64,000 nucleotides of DNA from Bdellovibrionaceae bacterium UBA6502 (GCA_002436415.1 DJMA01000024.1:3599-67598); one strand, 5' to 3'. Positions 28,998 through 38,600 are shown, numbered from the stretch's first letter. The notes: generated from the letters alone by a model not told the origin. Made by a program: numbers and translations.

Positions 28998-30509
28998 ATG
29001 TTAAAAAAGCTATTTTTCCTATTGATTTTGTTTTTATACGCACAAACTTTTGCTGAAACGCAAGTCTTTCGATTTCAGCTCCTCAGCACTCCCGAAAGTC
29101 TAAACCCAGCAAAAATCAATTCTAACATCAGTAACTATTTTTTCTCTCAAATCTTTGAGGGTCTCTACATCTACGATAACGACAAAGGCTTAATCAACAA
29201 AGGAGCACAATCCTGTGAATGGCAAACAAAGTTAAAGCTTGTTTGCAAATTAAACCCTAAAAAACGTTACAACAATGGAAGTAAAATCACTGCCGAAGAC
29301 TATGTTCGCAGCTTTCGACATTTAGTAGATCCAAATCAATATGGCCGAAGAGTGGATTTATTATTTAAATTAAAAAACGCACAAAAAATATATGACAAAA
29401 AGCTACCACCACAAAGCCTTGGAGTGAAAGCAAAAGAAGAATATCTCCTTGAGTTTAACTTTGAAGAAATAGACGCAGATTTTTTGTATAAACTTAGCTC
29501 CCCTGTTTTGGTTCCTTGGAAAAAACTTCCAGATCCTCAAAATTTAAATGAATTGATTAGCAATGGGCCTTTTCAAATTAAAAGTTGGGGATTGTCTAAA
29601 ATTGTTTTAGAGGCAAATCCAAACTATGATGAAAAAATTAGTAAAATCACTTTGGAAGCAAGAATTATCAATGAAGACTCTTCCGCATTAAATCTCTACG
29701 AAACTGGCTTGCTAGATTTTTTGATCCGCATTCCTCCTGACCAGATCAGCGCACTGAAAACTAGAGATGATTATATCACCTTGCCCTTGGCCAGATTTGA
29801 TTATTTAGGATTAAATGGTGATCTGGAGCAGTTCCCTAAACTTCGAGAAGCTATGGCCTATTCCTTAGACTACGAAAGCTTTAAAACTACTTTTAGTGCC
29901 CTGGGAAGACCTGGTTGCCCTAGCATGCCCGAAAGCTATTTTACAAAATACCCATGCTATACTTATGATTTAAAAAAAGCCAAACGACTCATCGAACAGG
30001 TTCCTATAGCAATTCGTAAAAGACGTAGAAAGATCTATTATTCAAGTTCAGGTGGCGACATCATCAAACAAACAATGGAGTGGTTTCAACATCAATGGAA
30101 GAAAAACTTAGATTTAGATTTTGAAATCATTCCACTTGAGTACAAAATGATGAACGCAAAACTAAAAGAAGGCCTAGATGGTGTTTTCAGAAGAGGCATT
30201 CCTCTTGATCGCCCGAGCTGCCTTGCTGGAATTGAAAACTTTCACTCTGAATCTCCCGAGAATTATTTAAAGTTAAACAACAAGGACTTGGATAAAAAAA
30301 TAGAAAATCTATCTCAAAAAATTGAGAAAGACACCAAAAGCTTATGCACCGAAGCGGTTCAAGATTTATTGCAACAACATAGATACATTCCACTTGGAAG
30401 AATACATTTTAGTATGCTGATGAAGCCTAAGTTTAAAGGATGGCGTTTGAATGAACTCAATCAGTTAGATCTCAGAAAACTTAGGATAGAAGAGAATAAA
30501 AACAAGTAA
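28998..30509 (+). CDS. Orphan peptide-binding protein (SBP_bac_5 / OppA-like)
   Basis: 503 aa from the ATG at 28998; a GTG 15 bases earlier is less likely because it would lengthen the signal peptide. The signal peptide ends near AQTFA. The motifs FRFQLLSTPESLNPAK, NISNYFFSQIFEGLY, NGSKITAEDYVRSF and EAMAYSLDYESF follow the oligopeptide-binding family. No ABC permease or ATPase adjoins, so it may serve a remote transporter or bind murein peptides like MppA. The next gene is convergent. Confidence 0.85.
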   Translation: MLKKLFFLLILFLYAQTFAETQVFRFQLLSTPESLNPAKINSNISNYFFSQIFEGLYIYDNDKGLINKGAQSCEWQTKLKLVCKLNPKKRYNNGSKITAEDYVRSFRHLVDPNQYGRRVDLLFKLKNAQKIYDKKLPPQSLGVKAKEEYLLEFNFEEIDADFLYKLSSPVLVPWKKLPDPQNLNELISNGPFQIKSWGLSKIVLEANPNYDEKISKITLEARIINEDSSALNLYETGLLDFLIRIPPDQISALKTRDDYITLPLARFDYLGLNGDLEQFPKLREAMAYSLDYESFKTTFSALGRPGCPSMPESYFTKYPCYTYDLKKAKRLIEQVPIAIRKRRRKIYYSSSGGDIIKQTMEWFQHQWKKNLDLDFEIIPLEYKMMNAKLKEGLDGVFRRGIPLDRPSCLAGIENFHSESPENYLKLNNKDLDKKIENLSQKIEKDTKSLCTEAVQDLLQQHRYIPLGRIHFSMLMKPKFKGWRLNELNQLDLRKLRIEENKNK

Positions 30510-30518
30510 AACCTAAAT

Positions 30519-30553
30519 AAAGACTACACCAAATAGCTGCGGGCAGTCTTTTG
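30519..30553 (+). terminator. Probable terminator after the peptide-binding protein
   Basis: AAAGACT (30519-30525) / AGTCTTT (30545-30551) with further pairing inside (GC-rich CTGC/GCAG) and a short T-run. Confidence 0.45.
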
Positions 30554-30567
30554 TTGTTAATTAGCCA

Positions 30568-31191
30568 TTAGTTCTTAAAAAATGCTAAATCTCTTTGGCA
30601 GAACTCTTCTCGGTTGTAGTATTTCCAGTCCGCATTTTCACAAGGGTAATAGTTGTCTACTAACCATTCTTTCCCCTGCCAAATTTCTTTAATAAAATAC
30701 CTTTTAGCTGGATGACGCCAAGATATGTGATGGTATTTAAATCGCAGCATTTTTAAGGCTTGCTCTTTGCTTTTCCCCATATACAACATTTGGTACAAGG
30801 CACTCGCTTCACCGGTTCGGTCCGCTCCCCCTTGGCAATGCACCAAAATCGGTCGCTCCGCAGATTCAAAAAGTTCAATCAAGCTTAAAAGATCTTCCCT
30901 ATGAGGAAGCCTTCTAGCGCTCATTCTAATGCTATGTAGGTCAACGTTCATTTTATGAAGGATTTCTTTTTCTTCTTGAAACCACTTTTTTTCGCTTTCC
31001 CCTCGTAGATTGATCACGGTTTTAATTCCGTATTTCTCTACATACTTTTCAAGCTTCTTAGCACTTAATTGCGCACTTCGATAGTAGCGAGCTTCGTCAA
31101 TTTCATGAAAATTATCGCCTAGTATTCCTGCAAAAAGATTTAAGGTAAAAACTAGAGCAAAGAAAAAAACTGAATAAGAACCTACGAACAT
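30568..31191 (-). CDS. Secreted or membrane-anchored dual-specificity-type phosphatase
   Basis: 207 aa from the ATG at 31191. GGGGGGAG five bases upstream decides this start; the frame stays open to 31347 through a hexanucleotide repeat that would encode (Lys-His)n. An N-terminal hydrophobic leader (YSVFFFALVFTLNLFAGILG) is followed by a tyrosine/dual-specificity phosphatase domain with the P-loop HCQGGADRTG (C-x5-R) and upstream YYRSAQLS and TVINLRGE segments typical of Siw14-like or bacterial DSP proteins. Substrate could be phosphotyrosine, inositol phosphate or lipid phosphate. Confidence 0.85.
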   Translation of the reverse strand: MFVGSYSVFFFALVFTLNLFAGILGDNFHEIDEARYYRSAQLSAKKLEKYVEKYGIKTVINLRGESEKKWFQEEKEILHKMNVDLHSIRMSARRLPHREDLLSLIELFESAERPILVHCQGGADRTGEASALYQMLYMGKSKEQALKMLRFKYHHISWRHPAKRYFIKEIWQGKEWLVDNYYPCENADWKYYNREEFCQRDLAFFKN

Positions 31192-31206
31192 AAACTCCCC
31201 CCGACT

Positions 31207-31260
31207 ATGCTTATGCTTATGCTTATGCTTATGCTTATGCTTATGCTTATGCTTATGCTT
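31207..31260. repeat. Hexanucleotide tandem repeat (ATGCTT)9
   Basis: Nine uninterrupted copies of ATGCTT (AAGCAT on the coding strand), 54 bp. It sits between the phosphatase ribosome binding site (about 31196-31202) and its probable promoter. Being a multiple of three it cannot shift a frame, but copy changes would alter leader length. Confidence 0.95.
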
Positions 31261-31453
31261 TATTCTGAGTAGAAAACTTTTCGAGTTTAAGGCATTTAGA
31301 CAAAAGCTAGACCAATCAAACCAAGAACAATCCTCAAACTCATTCAATTCAATCTTAGTGACCCATTATGAGACATCTAAAAAGAGCAAGGCGTCAAACT
31401 AAAGACCAGCGACTAAAGTCCGATAGGTAAGTATCACCTTTAGGAGGAACAAT

Positions 31454-31729
31454 ATGTCTAAAAAAGAACAGGCACAAAACCAAGGGGCTCCCGCTCAAAA
31501 TGCCTCTGCCGGTAAAAAGGCAGCGCAACAAGCATCCAATGTGATTTCAATCAATTTCAACCAGTGCCTATACTCAGAGTGTAGTTCGAAACCAAAGCGA
31601 GCGAACTTTTGCAATGAGCATTATGATTGGTTTAAATTTGGCTTAGTCACAAAGAATGGTGAAAAAGCAAAAGACTTCGATAAGAAAATGATTTCTTTTG
31701 AAAATTTTCAAAAAAAGAAAGCTGCCTAA
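31454..31729 (+). CDS. Small Cys/His protein, possible zinc-binding
   Basis: 91 aa. A disordered Ala/Gln/Lys-rich start (about 1-28) is followed by CLYSEC...FCNEHYDWF, arranged C-x4-C-x9-C-x2-H, which could bind one zinc ion, then a short basic helical end. TAGGAGG gives a strong ribosome binding site and a terminator overlaps the stop codon, so this is a discrete, probably well-expressed gene. Not assigned to a known family; a nucleic-acid or protein-binding role is a guess. Confidence 0.75.
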   Translation: MSKKEQAQNQGAPAQNASAGKKAAQQASNVISINFNQCLYSECSSKPKRANFCNEHYDWFKFGLVTKNGEKAKDFDKKMISFENFQKKKAA

Positions 31730-31741
31730 GGCAGTTTTTTA
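31722..31741 (+). terminator. Terminator overlapping the stop codon
   Basis: CTGCC (31722-31726) / GGCAG (31730-31734) with the TAA stop codon as the loop, followed by six or more T. Translation to the stop may influence hairpin formation. Confidence 0.75.
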
Positions 31742-31750
31742 TCTAGACCT

Positions 31751-31786
31751 AAAAAGAGAAGCTACAATTGCTTCTCTTTTTTTTTA
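31751..31786. terminator. Second, bidirectional terminator
   Basis: A 12-bp stem AAAAAGAGAAGC (31751-31762) / GCTTCTCTTTTT (31770-31781) with loop TACAATT and a long T-run after it. Confidence 0.85.
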
Positions 31787-31799
31787 AGTAATCCTAAAA

Positions 31800-31956
31800 G
31801 CTTCCGATCGGCTCAATATGAGAACCGATGCCAAACTTATTTTTAAAGTATTTTTCTATTCTTTCCTACTCGGATTTTTGTTTTTCTCCTTTTGAAAAAA
31901 ACATTTTTAGACCGATTCAATCTGCCAACGCAAAAGGCTGAAACTGGCCTTTTTAT
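31800..31956 (+). ncRNA. Candidate small RNA between genes
   Basis: A compact hairpin (ATCGG-CTCA-ATA-TGAG-AA-CCGAT, 31807-31829) starts an otherwise gene-free stretch that ends in a terminator-like hairpin (AAAAGGC 31932-31938 / GCCTTTT 31947-31953 plus T). Both ends fit a short transcript, but no clear promoter was identified. The remaining bases to 32034 hold the leader of the next gene. Confidence 0.3.
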
Positions 31957-32034
31957 TGCTTTCCTTTAGTCTTAATATTAAGTTTAGAAGGCCTTTTTCC
32001 GATCAGTACATAAGTCTAAAGAGGATAAGTTTTA

Positions 32035-32736
32035 ATGCAAAAATCCAAATTCAAAGATGCCTGCAATTGCCCGACGGATACCTTGAGCCTATCTGTCTTT
32101 AATTTCTTATTCAGTGCAATTTGCTTTAAAAGTCTCTTGGCATTTTTCAGTTACACCCGGCTTGAGTCGTGGGTCCTGCTTGGGCTAATTGTTCTTGGCT
32201 TTTCTGTGAGTTGGGGAATCATTAAGGTAAAATCTTGGGCATTTGGCCTTTTTCATTTCTTTGTAAGCTTAGTGAGTCTTGCTGCTTTACTGCACCTTTA
32301 CTTCCAGCCAAGTGAGTCTTCCTACTATATGTTTCTAGGAACGGTCGCTTATTCCGCAGTAGGTAGCTTTATTTTGCATCGAAATCACTACAGCGCTTGC
32401 TTTCAACCAAAAGCCTTCGCCTGTCGATTTACACCAAAATACTTGCACGCTTTTTTAAATGTAGATGGACAAAAAGAAAAGGTATCAATTCTTGATATTT
32501 CCCAATCAGGATGTTTTTTTCAAACTCAGCTAGATCTAAAAATGGGAGCGAAATGCCATTTAGAAATCCAGTTTGAAGAGTTCAAGCTTTTTACAAAAGG
32601 CAAAATCATGCGAGAATGTTCAAAGTCCCACGGCTATGGATTTATGTTCACAGGTTTTGATCGCAGAAAATTTGCTAGCACCAAAGAAGCTGTGAGCCAC
32701 CTTTATGAAAAGATGAATCAATTTCAGGCTTCTTAA
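32035..32736 (+). CDS. Membrane protein with C-terminal PilZ-like domain
   Basis: 233 aa. About four hydrophobic helices (20-120) are followed by a PilZ-like beta domain (about 130-215) with VSILDISQSGCFFQT, the D-x-S-x-x-G motif for c-di-GMP binding. The usual upstream R-x-x-x-R is not complete (CRFTPKYLHAF), so ligand binding may be weak or lost. The second conserved region is KGKIMRE...GYGFMFTGF. Likely a membrane-located c-di-GMP responsive or degenerate regulator. The ribosome binding site (GAGGATAAGTTTTA) is modest. Confidence 0.75.
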   Translation: MQKSKFKDACNCPTDTLSLSVFNFLFSAICFKSLLAFFSYTRLESWVLLGLIVLGFSVSWGIIKVKSWAFGLFHFFVSLVSLAALLHLYFQPSESSYYMFLGTVAYSAVGSFILHRNHYSACFQPKAFACRFTPKYLHAFLNVDGQKEKVSILDISQSGCFFQTQLDLKMGAKCHLEIQFEEFKLFTKGKIMRECSKSHGYGFMFTGFDRRKFASTKEAVSHLYEKMNQFQAS

Positions 32737-32815
32737 TCTAAATCCGAAAAATTAAGCATATTCTTGACCTAAAGACTTTTAATGCCTATTTAAAAGTCTC
32801 TTGGGATCAAAATTA

Positions 32816-33271
32816 ATGAAATTTATTCAACTTCTTTTTCTACTTCTAATAGCGGCCTGTGCTGATGATGGCGAGCAATCCGCCATGGATAATCCTTTTT
32901 TAGATTATTCACAGAAGAGGATTGAGGGTTTCGAAAACACAAAATCCATGATCTCCGCCATCCAAAACAAAGACCAAGCTTATGTTGAATCCGTTTACCC
33001 GAGCATACTAGAGCTGGTTCCCTACCCTTTTTCTGAAAAAGAGAAGCTCCAAATTGGAAGACTAAAACATAGCAGTTTCAAAAACGAGAAACGAATCAGT
33101 TTTAATGTCATGGTAAACGAGTTATTAAAAGTAAAACTAGAAATTCATAGTTCCAAAAACTTAGTTCAAAACTTTGATTACATCAGAGTGATCGCCTATC
33201 AAAATGGCTATAGTTATATCCGCCTCTATTCTAAAGAAGAAATCGATCAGAAGTCTTTTAGAGATTTTTAA
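32816..33271 (+). CDS. Small putative lipoprotein
   Basis: 151 aa from the ATG at 32816; the frame extends to a TTG at 32801. The signal peptide has lipobox LIAAC (Cys about 15) followed by Asp-Asp, which in E. coli-type sorting would favour the inner membrane. The mature domain is mixed alpha/beta, rich in Lys, Glu and Ser, without a recognised fold. It follows the PilZ-like gene by 79 bp and may be co-transcribed. Confidence 0.65.
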   Translation: MKFIQLLFLLLIAACADDGEQSAMDNPFLDYSQKRIEGFENTKSMISAIQNKDQAYVESVYPSILELVPYPFSEKEKLQIGRLKHSSFKNEKRISFNVMVNELLKVKLEIHSSKNLVQNFDYIRVIAYQNGYSYIRLYSKEEIDQKSFRDF

Positions 33272-33438
33272 AAAACTTGATTTGCGTTTAGCTTATTAAA
33301 AGATGACAGGCAAAAATCTATAATTAAAGCAGGAAATCGCCTTTTTTAGTGACTCCTAGCAACTAAACCCACAAAGCTTACATTTGAAAATAGAAGCTAG
33401 TTAAATAACAAGCCAACAAACAAATAAAAAAACAAAAC

Positions 33439-33505
33439 AATATTAGATGCTAAAGATCACCTTGCTAATATTTTCTTAACAGGTAAATCGGCTCCTTAAG
33501 AAAAT
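33439..33505. other. Overlapping inverted repeats in a gene-free stretch
   Basis: AATATTAG (33439-33446) / CTAATATT (33465-33472) and ATTTTCTTAA (33470-33479) / TTAAGAAAAT (33496-33505). The arms share 33470-33472, so the two hairpins compete at their bases. No gene follows closely. The rest of 33272-33560 is AT-rich with nothing I recognise. Confidence 0.4.
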
Positions 33506-33560
33506 ACAGGAATACTATATAGAAACTATTCTTAAAGTTATAATAGGCAGCTTTTTTAAA

Positions 33561-33715
33561 AAACTGGTCCCTTTAATTACGAATAGACTTTGTTAATTAC
33601 TGGAAAACATTTTTATGAAAAAAATTACCCGAAGTTTAGATTTTCCTGCAATGAATACAGTAGAAAAATTAAGGCTTTAAAATATTTTTCTATCCGCAAT
33701 TAAAGGGACCAGATT
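33561..33715. repeat. MITE-like element, copy 3 (inverted orientation)
   Basis: Left end CTGGTCCCTTTAATTACGAAT (33564-33584) and right end ATCCGCAATTAAAGGGACCAG (33692-33712) match in 19 of 21 positions as inverted repeats. On the minus strand the core (33632-33662) reads CTGTATTCATTGCAGGAAAA, matching copies 1 and 2. Length about 150 bp. Confidence 0.82.
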
Positions 33716-33720
33716 TAAGT

Positions 33721-33780
33721 TTTTCACAAAACAAGAACTAGCAAAGAAGTTTACGAGTAAGCTAGCCCTTGCTGTGAAAA
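33721..33780 (-). other. Long imperfect hairpin after leucine dehydrogenase
   Basis: TTTTCACA (33721-33728) / TGTGAAAA (33773-33780), CAAG / CTTG, and CTAGC (33738-33742) / GCTAG (33761-33765) make an imperfect 17-bp stem with an 18-base loop, nine bases after the stop codon. There is no proper U-run, so it is either a poor terminator or an RNA-stabilising structure. It abuts MITE-like copy 3. Confidence 0.4.
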
Positions 33781-33788
33781 AATATTTT

Positions 33789-34898
33789 TTAACGCCCTTC
33801 TACCTTTAGAGTAGTAAATGGACGAGAACTTAGACCTGTGTGTTTTTGCTTTAAACGACCAATTTGTGCCAATCGTCTTTCTGCCATTTCATCGGCAGCT
33901 TTGTAAGATGGAATTCCCATTTCTTTTGAAATTTTATAAATCTCAATCAAATTATCATAGATTCCTTGTGTTCTCTCTAAGGCTCTTTCACGAGAATAGC
34001 CCTCTAACTCAACAAACACATTCATTAAACCACCAGCATTGGCAACATAATCTGGAGCATACAAAATTCCCATTTCATGTAACTGGTCCCCGTGTTTAAA
34101 CTCTTTCAACATATTGTTAGCAGCTCCAGCAACCACTTTGCAGTTAAGCTTAGAAATCGTGTCATCGTTAATAATGGCACCCATCGCACAAGGAGCTAAA
34201 ATATCACAATCTACAGATAAAATTTCGTCTGTAGAAACAACTTTTGCTTTCAACTTCTCTTCCGCTTTTTTCACCATTTCTTCATCAATATCGGCGACGA
34301 TTAGCTCGGCACCATTTTTATGAAGGTATTCAGCAAGGTAGTAACCCACTTTTCCTAGGCCTTGAACGGCAACTTTTTTTCCTTTTAAATCCGCTGAACC
34401 AAACTTTTCAAAAGCAGAAGCTTTTACGGCGTGTAAAACACCTCTTGCCGTTAACGGACTTGGATCACCACTACCGCCAAGGGCTGGGCTGATTCCAGTT
34501 ACCCAACTCGTTTCAGCAAAAACATGACCCATGTCTTTAACCGTTGTTCCAACATCTTCGGCTGTGATGTAGCGACCATTTAAAGAGTTGATAAACTGCC
34601 CAAAAGCGCGAAACAAAGCCTCTGACTTATCTTTTTTTGGATCACCAATAATTACAGCCTTACCTCCACCTAAATTTAATCCAGCAGCAGCGGCTTTGTA
34701 TGTCATTCCTCTTGAAAGTCGAAGCACGTCCACCAGTGCCTCTTCTTCGGTTGCGTAATTCCACATTCTTGTTCCACCAAGAGCGGGCCCTAAGGCAGTG
34801 TTATGAATCGCGATGATAGCTTTAAGACCTGCGTCTTTATCATAACAATAAACTATTTGTTCGTGGTCTCCCGTTTTTGCAATGGTTTCAAATACCAT
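33789..34898 (-). CDS. ldh: Leucine dehydrogenase (Glu/Leu/Phe/Val dehydrogenase family)
   Basis: 369 aa from the ATG at 34898, which has GGGAG upstream; the open frame runs to 34988 but the added residues are not family-like. The catalytic region [10 protein letters not shown] and [11 protein letters not shown] (lysine of the active site) is followed by [12 protein letters not shown] and a Rossmann domain [17 protein letters not shown]. The segments match Bacillus leucine dehydrogenase closely, including length. It deaminates branched-chain amino acids to 2-oxo acids with NAD, consistent with amino-acid catabolism in a protein-feeding organism. Confidence 0.92.
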   Translation of the reverse strand: MVFETIAKTGDHEQIVYCYDKDAGLKAIIAIHNTALGPALGGTRMWNYATEEEALVDVLRLSRGMTYKAAAAGLNLGGGKAVIIGDPKKDKSEALFRAFGQFINSLNGRYITAEDVGTTVKDMGHVFAETSWVTGISPALGGSGDPSPLTARGVLHAVKASAFEKFGSADLKGKKVAVQGLGKVGYYLAEYLHKNGAELIVADIDEEMVKKAEEKLKAKVVSTDEILSVDCDILAPCAMGAIINDDTISKLNCKVVAGAANNMLKEFKHGDQLHEMGILYAPDYVANAGGLMNVFVELEGYSRERALERTQGIYDNLIEIYKISKEMGIPSYKAADEMAERRLAQIGRLKQKHTGLSSRPFTTLKVEGR

Positions 34899-35196
34899 AA
34901 ATACTCCCAGGTTAAATTGATGTAACTGCTTAAAATTACCGAAGCTTTTAATCCCCAGAAGATTAGGTAGCAGGGCAATTCTTGGCAAGAAAAATCTACT
35001 CCCTCACACAGCTTTAACCATGACGCATTGTTTAATATACTTGATTATTGTTGAAAGCTTGGGCATAAATGCAGTGCAGCTTTAAAAAAATGCAGAAATA
35101 CCCCCGCACCCCTGAGTCTTGCTTCATTAGTTATGCTGAGTAATTCAAGCTGTTTAACAGAAAGCCAATTTAATTCAAATTAAGTGAGGAAAAAAC

Positions 35197-35625
35197 ATGC
35201 GTAGCCTACTATTGATTATCAGTTTTAGTTTCTTATTAATCTCTTGTGGAAATAACTCTGGAGGAAACGCTGGCTACCCTACTGGTCCCAACTACAATAT
35301 GAACAACTACCAATTCAGGGATCATGATTACCACCGCTATAATAATCGTCGTTATAACTATAACTGGAACAACTACAATCAAGGCCAATGGTTATCCCAA
35401 CGTGGTGTTAACGACATCGCCTATTGTGGAAACCCATACGTAGACACAAATGGAGTTTGCTACCAATCTTGTTACCAAAGAAATTGGCAAAGCTACACAG
35501 GACTTCGTGCAGGCTATGTTTGGTCATGTGGCTATGCAGGTTGTGCATGGGCCTACGCTACGCAAAACATCCCGTGGTATAGCTACAATTGGGTGCCTTA
35601 CGTTCGCGCGGCTAGGTGTTTCTAA
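35197..35625 (+). CDS. Small Asn/Tyr-rich lipoprotein
   Basis: 142 aa. Signal peptide with lipobox LISC (Cys 17). The mature N-terminal half is dominated by Asn, Tyr, Arg and Gly (HRYNNRRYNYNWNNYNQGQ); the C-terminal half has six cysteines (AYCGNPY, GVCYQSCYQ, WSCGYAGCAW, RCF) probably oxidised in the periplasm. AGTGAGG precedes the ATG. It is divergent from leucine dehydrogenase and its stop codon overlaps the stop of the next, convergent gene. Function unknown. Confidence 0.7.
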   Translation: MRSLLLIISFSFLLISCGNNSGGNAGYPTGPNYNMNNYQFRDHDYHRYNNRRYNYNWNNYNQGQWLSQRGVNDIAYCGNPYVDTNGVCYQSCYQRNWQSYTGLRAGYVWSCGYAGCAWAYATQNIPWYSYNWVPYVRAARCF

Positions 35626-38600
35626 TAAGAAACACCTATCGTAGGAGTTCTAATTATAAAGCCTGGTGCTGCTGGGCTAATTACTGGATCAAGAAAATAA
35701 GAGGCAGTGCTACTGCCATTGTAACCTAATTCGACATAAGCTTGGTTTGCAATAGAAACTGCTCCTCCAGAACTAATGTCGCTCGTACATGTACTATCAG
35801 CATGAAAAGTATCTCCTGCAATCAAATCACCAGTTATATCAGATGTATTAAACCAGAAGCTCGAAGCACTGAAGCTGTAAAAATATGGGGAATCACTCAA
35901 TAAGTTACCACTAGCGTCGGTTATTCCAACTTTTAAAATGCTACAGCCAGCACTGGCTACACTTGCGTAGGAGTCCAAAAATCCCATATAAGATTGGCTT
36001 TGGTCTGCTGCATTTAAGACTCCTCCTCTAGATTGCCAAGCCGGATTTGCGGTGATTGCAAAGTCGGCAATGCTATCGATTCTGTAATACAGAGAAACCT
36101 CACCTACACCTGTCACAGCAGTCACACTACTAGTAGGGCTACTGCAAGTGCTATCGTTAAAAACTGTAATGTTTGGCGGAATATTTAGCCCGATAACACT
36201 ATTATCTCCCACAGTATTATCACCGTTTGCATCAATAAAACGAACATCCATTGGCAAGCATAAGCCTGTGAAGAAATGCTCATCACTGGAACTTGTACCC
36301 ATCAACCAAATGTCAACTCCAGCTACAGGTAGTGGTGCCGTTGGTGTAAAAGTCGGGATTGCAACATTCGATGATGCTAAACCTGAGTAGTCAAAGTCAA
36401 CAGGGGCTGTGCTGTTTGCTTTTACCCAAATGGTGAGTGTGTCTTTATATGCTCCACTAACATTAAAAACAGTACTCGGAGCACTTCCTGCTTCACAATC
36501 GTACTCGTCAGAATAAAAATCAACATCACCAGCATTAAGGCTTAAAGAAAAAGTTTGATCAATAGAACTAGTAGCTAAAGCACCACTAGAGTTTATAAGC
36601 GCTACTTCCATCGGCTTACAGAAACCAACCACTGAATTACTAAAATCATGTCTAACAACAAAATCTGTCGGATTATCTGCGGCTGCACTGACAGTAATGC
36701 CACTACTGTGGTCTGAAGTCATGCCCGATATATTCCCTGAAATTGTGATTGGAGTAGATAATGAGCCGGTATTTGAAGTACCTGCTTTGTAATAAACAAA
36801 AGTCTCTATACCGTCATCTGCATTAGCTGGAAAAGTAGAGAGAGCATTCCCACAATCGGCGCCATCATAAAAGTTTCCAAAATCTGGGCTTAAAGTAAAA
36901 CTTCCTGAATCTGGAAAAACAGCAAAATCGCCATTATCGTCAACCGTTCTAAGTTGAAAAGGAACGCAGACTTCATCCTCAAAAGCCCCTTGCCCCCAAA
37001 TAGGCTGCAATTGAATTTTTGTAGCATAATTAAGGCTTGGATTAGGATTACCATTTCCTACAAGATGAGAAAGTTTACTTATCAATCCGTTATTGCTAAA
37101 AAATAATTTCCCATTGGATTTAATATAGGGACATACAGCAACCATTGGACTCGTTAGTGTTGCAATCAAAGGAACTTTCACTGTAGTCCTTAAGCTATAA
37201 TCTGCCCTAACCATACTAATAGCCGCAACAGGATCATAAGATTTAACGTCATAATGTCCAATGTTAGTTACTTTTGAACCCACAGCCAGTTCAGTACAAT
37301 TTACACCACTATTGATAGGGTCTTGCACCAATCCCTCTTGGTTTTCGTTTAATAAAAATGTAAAGGCACCTGAAACGATATTTCCCATTCCTGGTAAAAA
37401 GCCGTAGGTGATTTCAATCTCATCGCCACTTCCAGTGAGACTAGCATTTATAAAACCGTCGTTAGCCGGAATACTTGGAAGCTCTTGGAAAAAACCTTTG
37501 GTAAAATAGCTATCTCCACCTAAATGAGTAAGATTAAGATTATAACATAGTTTCGAAGTTTGATAGACACCAAAAGTCTCACCACTTACCGGACTACAGC
37601 CGCTCGGTGTTGCGCTACCTTTAATAATTGCCGCAGTTGAATTAGTGACTACGCCAGCACTCGGATCAATCGATAGATGTTGACTACAATCAGGAGCACC
37701 TGATTTTAAAACCCCAGAGCTAAGAACATCTGAAGGCTCATTAATCGTGGAATAATCGTCACAATAATAGTAGCTATTTGCCCCAGCAAGATCGCTATCG
37801 AAAAGGGCTGGACTTGCGTCAAAATTTAATAAATAGTTTCCATCATTCCTTGCTACTAACTTACCTGCTTCTGCACTGAAGAAACCGATGGCAAACTTTT
37901 CTGCTGGATAAAACTCAGCTTCACTATTACCCGCCCACCAACGAAAGCGCTTGGGTAGCTCTACAGCCATGGCCGAAACAGAACTCGCCGGAATGCTATC
38001 GATGATTTCATCTAAACTCTGGTTTTCAAAAAGAACCAATCGTACGGAATTTGAATCATTTGGATCAAGAACCTTGAAAGTCATTTTTACACCCGCTGGC
38101 ATAAAAATATTAAAATGTCCTCCAGCATAAACACTGGAGAAAATTCTAAACTCAGGCTGATTGGGATCAGGTTTAAAACCACCAACTAGACGTCCTGCAA
38201 AATTATTGTGTTCAGGAATATAACCAACTACATTTCCCTGTGCGGAACTACCTTCCACAATATTGAATTCACTGGTATTAAACACCAGAGTATTTGCACC
38301 CGACTCTAAAACCGCTTCTTTACCTTTAAAATAAAAGTTGATATTTCCAGTAGAGTCCATGGTAGCGATTACAACTTGAATAACAATGCTTTCTCCGCTT
38401 GGAAAATCTTGTCTTCCAAAATCAACGGCTTGCCCAAACAAAACCGCTGGGCAATTCTCTACAGGATAAGTATCATCAGACATTGCCGGACATCGTCTTT
38501 CATCGACAACCACTTTACCCTTAACATGGGCATTGAAAATAGTAAGAATGGGGTGTTCTTCGCCAGAAACACTTAGCTTATTATTAAAGCCACTTGCATC

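Noticed and set aside
31207..31260. CRISPR-like array
   Set aside because: Direct hexamer repeat without spacers; no cas genes in the window.
31192..31347. N-terminal extension of the phosphatase with Lys-His repeat
   Set aside because: The strong GGGGGGAG site right before the ATG at 31191, and the leader peptide starting there, favour the short form.
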